This document shows, piece after piece, positions 7,334-13,942 of a stretch of DNA of 16,077 nucleotides. Each line of letters begins with the position of its first letter. Positions within the stretch are counted from its first letter, which is position 1. The stretch comes from DATHSN01 sp035464115 (GTDB taxonomy: Bacteria; Actinomycetota; Acidimicrobiia; Acidimicrobiales; SKKL01), in NCBI GenBank assembly GCA_035464115.1, contig DATHSN010000223.1:1-16077 (forward strand), read 5' to 3'. Below the pieces are notes generated by a model. The model was not told where the DNA came from, searched no databases, and saw only the letters and a list, made by a program, of their open reading frames with translations. The position numbers and the translations under genes are program-made.

Positions 7334-8172
7334 AGGCCCAGCGCGGCGGCCACGCGATCGGCGATGCGGGCCGGGTCCTCGAGCGGGCCGAAGTGCCCGA
7401 GGTCGTCGTGCACCTCGAGCACACCGTGGGGGAGCGCGGCGGCGATGGGCTCGGCGATGCCCGCCGGGCTCATCGGCGACAGCGCGCCGCGCGCCACCGT
7501 GACCGGGCACCGCACCTCGCCCAGCCGGTCGAACGCGCCGTGGTTGCCGCCCATCCGGTACACCTGCGCCTCGTTCTCGCCGAGGCACTTCAGGCGGACG
7601 GTGCCATCGGGCTCGTCGGCGAAGCCGTGGTCGACGTAGGCGCGCAGCGCGTCGGGGTGCAGGCTCGCGAACGGCGGCTTCGACGCGTAGTTGGCGAACG
7701 CCTCGTCGCGGCTGGGGAACACCTGGCGCCGCCGCAGCGCGCCCGCCGCCAGCGGGTGCTCGTCGCCCTCGCCGGGTGGGCCGCCCCGCCCCGGCGGGAA
7801 CACGATGGGCTCGAAGCAGTAGAGGGCGGCGAAGGTGCCGGGCCGGCGCTGCTCGGCGAGCAGGAGCGCGGCCCCGCCCTTGGAGTGGCCGGCGGCGAGG
7901 ATCGGCCCGGGTGGATCGAGGTCGTCGACCACCGCGAGCACGTCGTCGGCGAAGCGGTCCCAGTGGAACGGGTGGCCGGGGTCGACGGTGGAGTCGCCGT
8001 GGCCCCGCAGGTCGGGGGCGACGCACCGCGCCCGGTCGGCGAGGTGGGCGGCGAGCGGCGCCCACACCCGGCCGTGGAACCCGGTGGCGTGGGCCAGCAG
8101 GACGAGCGGGCCGCTCCCCCCGAGCTCGTGGACGGCCAGGACCACCCCGTCGGTCGACGCAACGTGTCGCAC
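7330..8172 (-). CDS. Alpha/beta hydrolase
   Basis: The 280-residue protein has the alpha/beta-hydrolase fold: oxyanion-region AHATGFHG at 27-34, PDLRGHGDS at 53-61, nucleophile elbow GHSKGG at 95-100 (Ser97), and a His motif GHFGPLEDP at 259-267 (His260). The canonical Asp after strand 7 is missing: the equivalent segment reads ARGALSPMSP (227-236). Glu121 in YCFEPIVFPP, after strand 6, is a candidate replacement acid. The substrate is unknown; esterase, lipase or C-C hydrolase activity are all possible. The start is GTG 8172 (VRHVASTDG), with AGGA seven bases upstream. An open extension to 8277 is less likely because it would overlap the divergent NTF2-like gene. It is the first gene of a leftward operon and is coupled to PAP2 by GTGA. 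Confidence 0.9.
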   Translation of the reverse strand: MRHVASTDGVVLAVHELGGSGPLVLLAHATGFHGRVWAPLAAHLADRARCVAPDLRGHGDSTVDPGHPFHWDRFADDVLAVVDDLDPPGPILAAGHSKGGAALLLAEQRRPGTFAALYCFEPIVFPPGRGGPPGEGDEHPLAAGALRRRQVFPSRDEAFANYASKPPFASLHPDALRAYVDHGFADEPDGTVRLKCLGENEAQVYRMGGNHGAFDRLGEVRCPVTVARGALSPMSPAGIAEPIAAALPHGVLEVHDDLGHFGPLEDPARIADRVAAALGL

Positions 8173-8216
8173 CGCGCCATCCTGCCATCCGGGCCACCAT
8201 GGCCCCACCACGACCC

Positions 8217-8230
8217 GAGGGGGCCCCATC
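8217..8230 (+). promoter_or_regulatory. Ribosome-binding site with possible ATC start codon
   Basis: GAGGGGG at 8217-8223 is the only good Shine-Dalgarno match before the NTF2-like gene. Four bases later comes ATC (8228-8230), which is in frame with it. The first in-frame canonical start (GTG, 8264) has no recognisable site. Either the gene uses a rare ATC start, or the base is a mutation or sequencing error of ATG, or GTG 8264 is used without an SD. Confidence 0.3.
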
Positions 8231-8263
8231 CCACCCACCGACCTGCCGCCGGGCGCCGACGCC

Positions 8264-8647
8264 GTGCTCGCCGCCAACGCCGCGTTCTACGCCGCCATCG
8301 AGGCGGCCGACCTCGACGCCATGTCCGACCTGTGGGAGCACTCCGAGCGGGTGGTGTGCACCCACCCCGGCTGGGCGACGATCCGGGGGTGGGGCGGGGT
8401 GTCGGCCTCGTGGTTCTCGATCTTCCAGGGCCCCCAGCGCCTGCAGTTCGTGCTCACCAACTCGTCGGTGGCGGTGAGCGGTGGCACCGCGTGGGTCACC
8501 ATCGACGAGAACCTGCTGGCCTCGGGGGTGGGCGCGGGCGCGGGCGGGACCGTCGCCGCGCTCAACCTCTTCGTGCGTCAGATGGACGGCTCGTGGCGGA
8601 TGGTGGCCCACCACGGCAGCCCGGTCGCCGCGTCGCTGCGGTCCTGA
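8264..8647 (+). CDS. NTF2-like / SnoaL-type protein
   Basis: From GTG 8264 the product is 127 residues; from ATC 8228 it would be 139. The order helix AANAAFYAAIEAADLDAMSDLW, then CTHPGW, a strand around QFVLTNSSVAV, and finally LNLFVRQMDGSWRMVAHHGSP is the SnoaL_3/NTF2-like pattern. The closing DGSWRMVAHHGS motif is especially characteristic. Members form cone-shaped alpha+beta barrels that bind or isomerise small molecules, and many are of unknown role. There is no signal peptide. The start is uncertain because no ATG lies in frame (the ATG at 8199 is in another frame). It diverges from the alpha/beta hydrolase across 55-91 bases, so the two may share a control region. Confidence 0.83.
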   Translation: MLAANAAFYAAIEAADLDAMSDLWEHSERVVCTHPGWATIRGWGGVSASWFSIFQGPQRLQFVLTNSSVAVSGGTAWVTIDENLLASGVGAGAGGTVAALNLFVRQMDGSWRMVAHHGSPVAASLRS

Positions 8648-8744
8648 CCGTGCCCGGCCGGTCGGTCGGCCTCGCGGGCCGCACCCGGCCGCCGGTCACC
8701 CCGACGGCACAGCCGCCGCGGTAGGTTCGCCGACGCATCGCCAA

Positions 8745-8773
8745 TTGACGGGCGCGGACGCGGTGTGCCGGTT
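8745..8773 (+). promoter_or_regulatory. Possible promoter upstream of the lipoprotein gene
   Basis: TTGACG at 8745-8750 matches five of six bases of a housekeeping -35 box. At a 17-base spacing the would-be -10 is CCGGTT (8768-8773), a poor match. The surrounding 8648-8799 gap holds no other gene. Treat this as a weak candidate only. Confidence 0.2.
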
Positions 8774-8799
8774 CCCTGCGTCCGGATCGAGGTGGCGAC

Positions 8800-9534
8800 G
8801 TGACGACAGCGCATCGGCGGGCACCCAGGCGCACCAGGATCGTCACGGGCATCGTGGTGTTGGTGGCATCGGCGACGCTGATGTCGTGCGGCTCCGACGA
8901 CGGTGACGACACCGTCAGCGATGCGGCCGCCGACACCACGGCACAGAGCACCGCTCCATCGACCACCGTCGCGCCGACCACCAGCGCCCCCGCGACCACC
9001 GCCGTTCCGGAGGCGACGGCTCCCCCCGCCGCCGACGAGGGCGCACTCGACTGCCTCGTCGGTGGTTGGGTCATCGACGGGCCGACGTGGGTCGCCAACG
9101 TGTCCGCAGCAGTCGGCGAACCGGTCCGTCACGTCTCCGGACGCTACGTCTACGAGTTCGCTGACGACGGCACCTTCACGGTGTCGGTCGAGGCCTTCAC
9201 CGTCGAGATCCCGGGAGAGGACGGGTTGGTTCGCGTCGAGTCGGTCGGCACGGAGGAGGGGCGGTGGCTCGTCTCGCCGCTCTCCACGGAGGAGATCGCG
9301 ATCCTCGGCGGCGTCGATGCCGCCGATGTGCCGGACCTCCCGCACATCTACGTCTACGGCACGACCATCAGCGTGTCCGAGACCGGCGTCTTCGACGGCC
9401 AGCGAGTCGAGTTCGGCGCCGTCGATCAGGACCAGGGCATCGAGGGCACCGGACCGGTCGACTGCTCATCGAACACGCTCGTGATCCGGGCGATCAGCCC
9501 GGTCGGGGCCGACGTGCCGTTCGTGCGCCTCTGA
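8800..9534 (+). CDS. Putative secreted lipoprotein of unknown function
   Basis: The 244-residue protein starts at GTG 8800 with GAGGTGG (8789-8795) four bases upstream. A basic N-terminus (RRAPRRTR) is followed by a hydrophobic stretch (14-26) and the lipobox LMSC, with Cys30 the likely lipidated residue. Residues 31-40 are Asp/Gly-rich, and 41-78 form a Thr/Ala/Pro/Ser linker typical of cell-envelope lipoproteins. The folded part begins at LDCLVGGW (83-90) and is beta-rich (GRYVYEFADDGTFTVSVEAF), resembling lipocalin-like or META-type barrels; that is a fold guess. Cys85 and Cys222 could form a disulfide linking the ends of the domain. Codon choice is slightly less GC-biased than in the neighbours. 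The gene converges on the acyl-CoA synthetase with a 52-base gap. Confidence 0.78.
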   Translation: MTTAHRRAPRRTRIVTGIVVLVASATLMSCGSDDGDDTVSDAAADTTAQSTAPSTTVAPTTSAPATTAVPEATAPPAADEGALDCLVGGWVIDGPTWVANVSAAVGEPVRHVSGRYVYEFADDGTFTVSVEAFTVEIPGEDGLVRVESVGTEEGRWLVSPLSTEEIAILGGVDAADVPDLPHIYVYGTTISVSETGVFDGQRVEFGAVDQDQGIEGTGPVDCSSNTLVIRAISPVGADVPFVRL

Positions 9535-9586
9535 CGCTCGGCGGTCGTCGGAGCGCTGGCGGAGGTGGCCACCCTCTGACCCGAGC

Positions 9587-11203
9587 TCAGGTCGTGGCGA
9601 CGCCCAGGCGCTCGGCGGCGTGCGACTTGAGGCGCTTGTAGTCGACCTTGCCGTTCGGGGCCCGACCGATGGTCTCGACGACGACCACCCGCTTGGGCGC
9701 CTTGAACGCGGCGAGGTGCTCCTTCACGTGGGCGATGAGCGCGGCCTCGTCGATCGCAGCGCCGGGCGCGGCCTCGACGACAGCGGTGACCGCCTCGCCG
9801 AACTTGTCGTCGGGGACGCCCACCGCCACCGCGTCGTGCACCGCGGGGTGGGTCTTGAGCGCCTCCTCGACCTCCTCGGGGAAGACCTTCTCGCCGCCGG
9901 TGTTGATGCACACCGACCCGCGGCCGAGCAGGGTGAGGCTGCCGTCGGCTTCGACCATGGCGTAGTCGCCCGGCATCGAGTAGCGCTCGCCGTCGATGGT
10001 GATGAACGTGGCGGCCGACTTGTCGGGGTCCTTGTAGTAGCCGACGGGCGTGATGCCCTTGACCGCCACCCGACCGATCTCGCCCGAGCCCGGGGCGACG
10101 TCGCGGCCGGCGTCGTCGACCACCCGGGCGTTCTGGCCGAGCGAGAACTTGGCGGTCTTGCTGGCGCCCTGCGCGGAGGAGACCGACTGGCCCATGCCGA
10201 GCGCCTCCGACGACGAGAACGCGTCGACGAGCAACATGCCCGGGTGGTGGCCGAGCAGGCCCTGCTTGGTGGCCTCGCTCCACATCACGCCCGATGAGGT
10301 GACGAGGAACAGGCTGGAGATGTCCCACGTCCCCGGGTTGGCGTCGAGGGCGGCGAGCATCGGCTTGGCGAAGGCGTCGCCCACGATGGCGATGGCGTTG
10401 ACGCCCTCGCGCTCGATGGTGTCGAACAGCTCGGCCACGTCGAGGTTGCGGCTGGTGAGGGTGACGACGCTGCCGCCGATGGACAGCGCGGCGAGCGAGG
10501 TGAACCAGCCGGTGCCGTGCATCTGCGGGCAGGCGGGCAGGGCGCGCATGCCGGGCTCGGTGAACGTGGCGCGCACCGCGTCGAGGTCGGGTTCACCCTG
10601 GAACACCGGGTTCTGGGCGCCGGCGAGCACCGTCACGAGGTCGTGCTGGCGCCACATGACGCCCTTGGGCATCCCGGTGGTGCCACCCGTGTAGAGCATG
10701 AGCAGGTGGTCGCCGCTGCGGCCCCACGGCGGGGTCACCCGGTCGGTGGCGGTGGCGGCCGCGTCCTCGTAGGGCGTGGCCCAGTCGGGGCACGGCGACG
10801 AGCCGTCGTCGACCCACAGCCAGGTGCGCACCCGCGGCACCCGCTCGCGCACGTTGGCCACCCGGTCGGTGAAGGTGGCGTGGAACGCGACGGCCACCGC
10901 GTCGGCGTTGTCCCACAGGTAGATGAGCTCGTCCTCGACGTAGCGGTAGTTGGTGTTCACCGGGACCAGCCCCGCCTTGAACGCCGCGTACTGGGCCTCC
11001 ATGTACTCGGGGCCGTTGTAGAGGTAGAGCGCCACCTTGTCCTGTTCGACGGCACCGGCGTCGAGCAGCGCCCGGGCGATGCCGTCGGCGCGGCGGTCGA
11101 GGTCGCGCCACGTGAGGCGGCGGTCGTCGTGCACCAGCGCGGGTGCGTCCGGGATCGTGTCGGCGATCGTCTCCCAGACGTCCGCGAAGTTCCAGGCCGG
11201 CAT
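9587..11203 (-). CDS. Fatty acyl-CoA synthetase, FadD19-like
   Basis: The 538-residue AMP-forming acyl-CoA synthetase is of full family length. It carries the P-loop motif YTGGTTGMPKGVMW (171-184), the A5 region DAFSSSEALG (327-336), PGDYAMVEADG with Asp413 (411-421), the hinge LGRGSVCINTGGEKVFPEE (426-444), and the C-terminal catalytic Lys519 in APNGKVDY. It activates a carboxylic acid to an acyl-CoA through an acyl-adenylate. From memory, sequence blocks such as NYRYVEDELIYLWDN and YTGGTTGMPKGVMWR resemble mycobacterial FadD19, which activates sterol side chains; this does not fix the substrate here. ATG 11203 has a GGGGGG tract four bases upstream. The frame stays open to 11512, but that extension lacks an adenylation-domain pattern. 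It diverges from the 82-residue protein gene. Confidence 0.93.
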   Translation of the reverse strand: MPAWNFADVWETIADTIPDAPALVHDDRRLTWRDLDRRADGIARALLDAGAVEQDKVALYLYNGPEYMEAQYAAFKAGLVPVNTNYRYVEDELIYLWDNADAVAVAFHATFTDRVANVRERVPRVRTWLWVDDGSSPCPDWATPYEDAAATATDRVTPPWGRSGDHLLMLYTGGTTGMPKGVMWRQHDLVTVLAGAQNPVFQGEPDLDAVRATFTEPGMRALPACPQMHGTGWFTSLAALSIGGSVVTLTSRNLDVAELFDTIEREGVNAIAIVGDAFAKPMLAALDANPGTWDISSLFLVTSSGVMWSEATKQGLLGHHPGMLLVDAFSSSEALGMGQSVSSAQGASKTAKFSLGQNARVVDDAGRDVAPGSGEIGRVAVKGITPVGYYKDPDKSAATFITIDGERYSMPGDYAMVEADGSLTLLGRGSVCINTGGEKVFPEEVEEALKTHPAVHDAVAVGVPDDKFGEAVTAVVEAAPGAAIDEAALIAHVKEHLAAFKAPKRVVVVETIGRAPNGKVDYKRLKSHAAERLGVATT

Positions 11204-11423
11204 GTGTCCCCCCTGAACGGCAGCTCGGTCACGGGATCGTACCGGCCGGTGACCAGGGTGGCGCCAGACGGCCGTGGGCGCCGGCGCGGTCGGCGGAGGG
11301 CGCGGGGAGCCGCTTCCGGCGGCGGGGGTGCGGGAGAGCGGTAACGTCGGCCGCCGTGGACCGGGCGACCGCCCCGGCACGGCCTGCTCCCGGTCGTGGT
11401 GGGGCGGCACGAGGAGGACCGAC
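11204..11423. other. Divergent intergenic region with inverted repeats
   Basis: These 220 bases separate the leftward acyl-CoA synthetase from the rightward small-protein/LLM pair. GGTCAC (11227-11232) and GTGACC (11249-11254) form an inverted repeat, and ACCGGCCGGT (11241-11250) is a perfect 10-base palindrome overlapping the right arm. This sits 24-51 bases upstream of the synthetase ATG, a plausible operator position. TAACGT at 11342-11347 is a weak -10 candidate for the rightward genes. No coding frame here looks real. Confidence 0.35.
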
Positions 11424-11672
11424 ATGGCCGAAGGTGACGATCTGCTGCGACGGCGCGAGAAGGTGGTGGCCGCGGTCGACCTGCGCGGCGTTCCCGCCGG
11501 CACGCGCGGCAAGGTGGCGCTGGTGAACGGTCTGGGCCCCTGGATCCGCTACCGCGTGCTGTTCGACAACGGCGCCGACGTCGGCAACATCCTGCGCGAC
11601 GAGCTGGTCCGCCGCTCCGAGTGGCAGGGACCGCCCGCCGCCGGTGAGACTGACCGCTCCGTCACGATCTAG
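11424..11672 (+). CDS. Small conserved-looking hypothetical protein (82 aa)
   Basis: ATG 11424 is preceded by an excellent ribosome-binding site, GAGGAGG at 11411-11417, so the longer open frame from 11274 is rejected. The product is charged and soluble. Residues 17-50 (AVDLRGVPAGTRGKVALVNG and then YRVLFDNG) look like a small SH3/KOW-like beta barrel: GTRGKV is a typical first turn and the hydrophobic strands alternate. ILRDELVRR (56-64) is a short helix. It has no Cys and no signal. It ends nine bases before the ATG of the LLM oxidoreductase, so it is cotranscribed and probably works with that enzyme. The exact function is unknown. Confidence 0.72.
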   Translation: MAEGDDLLRRREKVVAAVDLRGVPAGTRGKVALVNGLGPWIRYRVLFDNGADVGNILRDELVRRSEWQGPPAAGETDRSVTI

Positions 11673-11681
11673 GGGGATCCG

Positions 11682-12722
11682 ATGAAGCTGTCGATGTCGT
11701 TGAGCTACGCCGGGGGGTTCCACCAGGCGATCGACCAGGTGGTGGCGTTCGAGAAGGCCGGCGTCGACATGGTGTGGGTCGCCGAGGCCTACGGCAACGA
11801 CGCCGCCACCCTCATGGGCTACCTGGCCGCCAAGACCGAGCGCATCGAGATCGCCTCGGGGATCCTTCCGATCTACACCCGCACGCCCACGCTGCTCGCG
11901 ATGACCGCCGCCGGCCTCGACGAGCTGTCGGGCGGCCGGGCCGTGCTCGGCCTGGGCGCGTCGGGCCCGCAGGTCATCGAGGGCTTCCACGGCGTGCCCT
12001 ACGACCGGCCCCTGCAGCGCACCCGCGAGATCATCGAGATCTGCCGCAAGGTGTGGCGCCGCGAGCGCCTCGAGTTCGAGGGCAAGGCCTACACCCTGCC
12101 GCTCCCCCCGGAGCAGGGCACCGGGCTCGGCAAGGCGCTCAAGATCATCACCCACCCCCAGCGCGCCGACATCCCGATCTACGTGGCGTCGCTCGGACCC
12201 AAGAACGTGCAGATGACCGCCGAGATGGCCGACGGCTGGCTGCCGATCTTCTTCAACCCGCACCGGGCCCACCAGGTCTGGGGCGACGACCTCGCCGCCG
12301 GCGCGGCCAAGCGCTCGGCCGACCTCGGCACCCTGCAGATCGTGGCGGGCGGTGCCATCGGCTTCGGCGACGAGGAGATGGCCAGGAAGGTCCGCGACGG
12401 TGGGCGTCCGATGACCGCCCTCTACGTCGGGGGCATGGGCGCCCGCGACAAGAACTTCTACAACGACCTGTTCTGCCGCTACGGCTACGAGGCCGAGGCC
12501 AAGGAGATCCAAGACCTCTACCTCACCGGCAAGAAGGACGAGGCCGCCGCGGTCATCCCCGACGAGTTCCTGCGCGAGACGTCGCTGTTCGGCGACGAGG
12601 GCTTCGTGCGCGAGCAGGTGCAGGCCTACAAGGCGGCGGGCGTCACCGCCCTGTCGGTGCAGCCCATCGGGCCCGATCCCATCGAGATCCTCGAGAAGGT
12701 CAAGGCCTGGGCCGACGAGTAG
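11682..12722 (+). CDS. LLM-class F420-dependent oxidoreductase
   Basis: The 346-residue luciferase-like monooxygenase family protein contains AIDQVVAFEKAGVDMVWVAEAYG (16-38), ASGILPIYTRTPT (58-70), LSGGRAVLGLGASGPQVIEG (82-101) and PIYVASLGPKNVQMTAEMADGWLP (165-188). The LGASGPQV and GPKNV loops are typical of F420-binding members. From memory it resembles the mycobacterial Rv3520c-type subgroup, including YVGGMGARDKNFYNDLF near 248-264. It is predicted to be cytosolic and to catalyse F420- or flavin-linked hydride transfer on an unknown lipid or steroid-type substrate. ATG 11682 has AGGGGG six bases upstream, following directly on the TAG of the small gene. It converges on the NMO-family gene with nine bases between stops, where CGGGCCCG forms a short palindrome. 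Confidence 0.93.
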   Translation: MKLSMSLSYAGGFHQAIDQVVAFEKAGVDMVWVAEAYGNDAATLMGYLAAKTERIEIASGILPIYTRTPTLLAMTAAGLDELSGGRAVLGLGASGPQVIEGFHGVPYDRPLQRTREIIEICRKVWRRERLEFEGKAYTLPLPPEQGTGLGKALKIITHPQRADIPIYVASLGPKNVQMTAEMADGWLPIFFNPHRAHQVWGDDLAAGAAKRSADLGTLQIVAGGAIGFGDEEMARKVRDGGRPMTALYVGGMGARDKNFYNDLFCRYGYEAEAKEIQDLYLTGKKDEAAAVIPDEFLRETSLFGDEGFVREQVQAYKAAGVTALSVQPIGPDPIEILEKVKAWADE

Positions 12723-12731
12723 GCGGGCCCG

Positions 12732-13703
12732 TCAGGAGAGCTGGTAGGAGCGGACCCGGCCGAGGGTCTCCTCGGCCTCCCGCACGAAGCGCTCCACCAG
12801 CTCGCCGGCCGGCACCAGCTCGTCGATGGCCCCGGCGCCCTGGCCGGCGGGCCAGAACTCGCGGTCGGGGTCGACCTCGGTGGCCTCGTCGCCGCCGAGG
12901 TGGTTGGCGCCGTCGTTGGCCGACCGGAGGTACTGGGCCGGGAAGGGCTGGAGCTCGTCGGGGTGCTCCTCCCACCACTGGGTGTAGGAGTTGCGCACCA
13001 CCCGACACGTCTTGCCGGTGTAGGCCCGGGTGACGATGGTGCCGTCGTCGGCCAGCCCCACGAGGGCCTCCTTGTAGCCGGGGGTGGTGCGGGCCTCGGG
13101 GGTGGCGATGAAGCGGGTGCCGACCCACACGCCGTCGGCGCCGAGCGACAGCGCGGCGGCCAGGCCCCGACCGTCGACGATGCCACCGGCCGCGACCACC
13201 GGCACCCGGTCGCCCACCGCGTCGACCACCTGCGGGACGAGAGCCAGCGTGGCGACGGTGCCGGTGTGGCCGCCCGCTTCGGTGCCCTGGGCCACGACGA
13301 TGTCGCAGCCGGCCTCCACCGCCGCGATGGCGTGACGGACCTTGCCGCACATGTTCATCACGATCACGTTGTTGCGGTGGCACAGCTCGACGACGTCGCG
13401 CGGCACGCCCAGCCCGGCGACGAACACCTGGGCGCCACCGTCGATGATCTGGCGGACCTTCTCCTCGAGCCCGCCCGGCGAGGCGGTGAGCAGGTCGACC
13501 CCGAAGGGCTTGGCGGTGGCGGCGCGCACGGCGGCGATCTCGTCGACCATCTCGTCGGGACCCATGGTCGACGCCCCGAGGCACCCGAAGCCGCCGGCCT
13601 CGGACACCGCTGAGACCAGCCGGTGGTACGACACGCCGCCCATGCCGGCGAGCATCACGGGATGGTCGATCTGGAGGGCCTCGGTGAGGCGGGTCCGCAG
13701 CAT
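12732..13703 (-). CDS. NMO-family FMN-dependent oxidoreductase
   Basis: The 323-residue protein belongs to the 2-nitropropane dioxygenase/nitronate monooxygenase family of FMN TIM barrels. N-terminal PVMLAGMGGVSYHRLVSAVSEAGGFGCLGA (15-44) is typical. AQGTEAGGHTG is at 138-148, with His146 the usual active-site residue. Phosphate-binding segments AAGGIVDGRG (171-180) and GVWVGTRFIATPEA (191-204) follow. Family reactions include nitronate oxidation, enoyl reduction and, for actinobacterial IpdC-like members, steps in steroid ring breakdown; the sequence alone does not decide. The start ATG 13703 fits the family N-terminus (MLRTRLTEALQIDHP), though no good SD lies at normal spacing: GGAGG is about 15 bases away, inside a hairpin. 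An open extension to 13769 runs through that hairpin and is rejected. Confidence 0.92.
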   Translation of the reverse strand: MLRTRLTEALQIDHPVMLAGMGGVSYHRLVSAVSEAGGFGCLGASTMGPDEMVDEIAAVRAATAKPFGVDLLTASPGGLEEKVRQIIDGGAQVFVAGLGVPRDVVELCHRNNVIVMNMCGKVRHAIAAVEAGCDIVVAQGTEAGGHTGTVATLALVPQVVDAVGDRVPVVAAGGIVDGRGLAAALSLGADGVWVGTRFIATPEARTTPGYKEALVGLADDGTIVTRAYTGKTCRVVRNSYTQWWEEHPDELQPFPAQYLRSANDGANHLGGDEATEVDPDREFWPAGQGAGAIDELVPAGELVERFVREAEETLGRVRSYQLS

Positions 13704-13942
13704 GGAGCGGAGCGTAGTTGGTGCCTCCGCCGCACCTCCCGGGGGGAGATGAGAGGTGCGGCGGGGCACCAGCGGTGACGCGGCCAGCGGTCACCTGTGC
13801 CGTCTGGATCATCGGCGGGGGATGACCGGCTCCGATCCAGCGACGGGGTCACCGTACCGATGGCCCGTTTCCAGGATGTGTCGTCGCCGTGAACGACGGC
13901 GGTCGACCGGCTGACCAGTCGGCGGGCGGCGCTGGCGAGAGC
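13704..13942. other. Intergenic region rich in inverted repeats
   Basis: These 239 bases lie between the MenJ-like gene and the NMO gene, both leftward. Besides the long hairpin next to the NMO start, it holds GTGAC/GTCAC (13775-13779 and 13790-13794), CTGGATC/GATCCAG (13804-13810 and 13834-13840) and another GGTCACC at 13847-13853. No coding frame is convincing; the leftward frame at 13809-14084 is Arg/Pro-rich shadow. It probably carries the end of one transcription unit and the promoter of the next. Confidence 0.4.
13719..13771. promoter_or_regulatory. Long hairpin in leader of the NMO-family gene
   Basis: Left arm GGTGCC-T-CCGCCGCACCTC (13720-13738) pairs with GAGGTGCGGCGGGGCACC (13753-13770): 18 base pairs with a single bulged T. 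A further T-A pair (13719/13771) extends it to 19. The loop is 14 bases. It ends 15 bases before the NMO ATG (13703). It could be a terminator for the upstream MenJ-like gene (no T-tract follows), an operator, or a leader that hides the GGAGG at 13724-13728. Confidence 0.5.

Noticed and set aside
7334..8614. Upstream extension of the PAP2 frame giving a 681-residue fusion.
   Set aside because: This part is Arg/Pro/Gly-rich and lies antisense or out of frame over the hydrolase and NTF2-like genes; the GTGA overlap fixes the start.
9535..9586. CGCTC/GAGCG and GGTGGCCACC repeats as a terminator between convergent genes.
   Set aside because: The first has only a 5-bp stem with an 11-base loop; the second has no loop. 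Too weak to list.
11229..12512. A 427-codon leftward frame opposite the LLM gene.
   Set aside because: It is a shadow of the clear LLM gene; composition is His/Val/Asp/Gly-rich with no motif.
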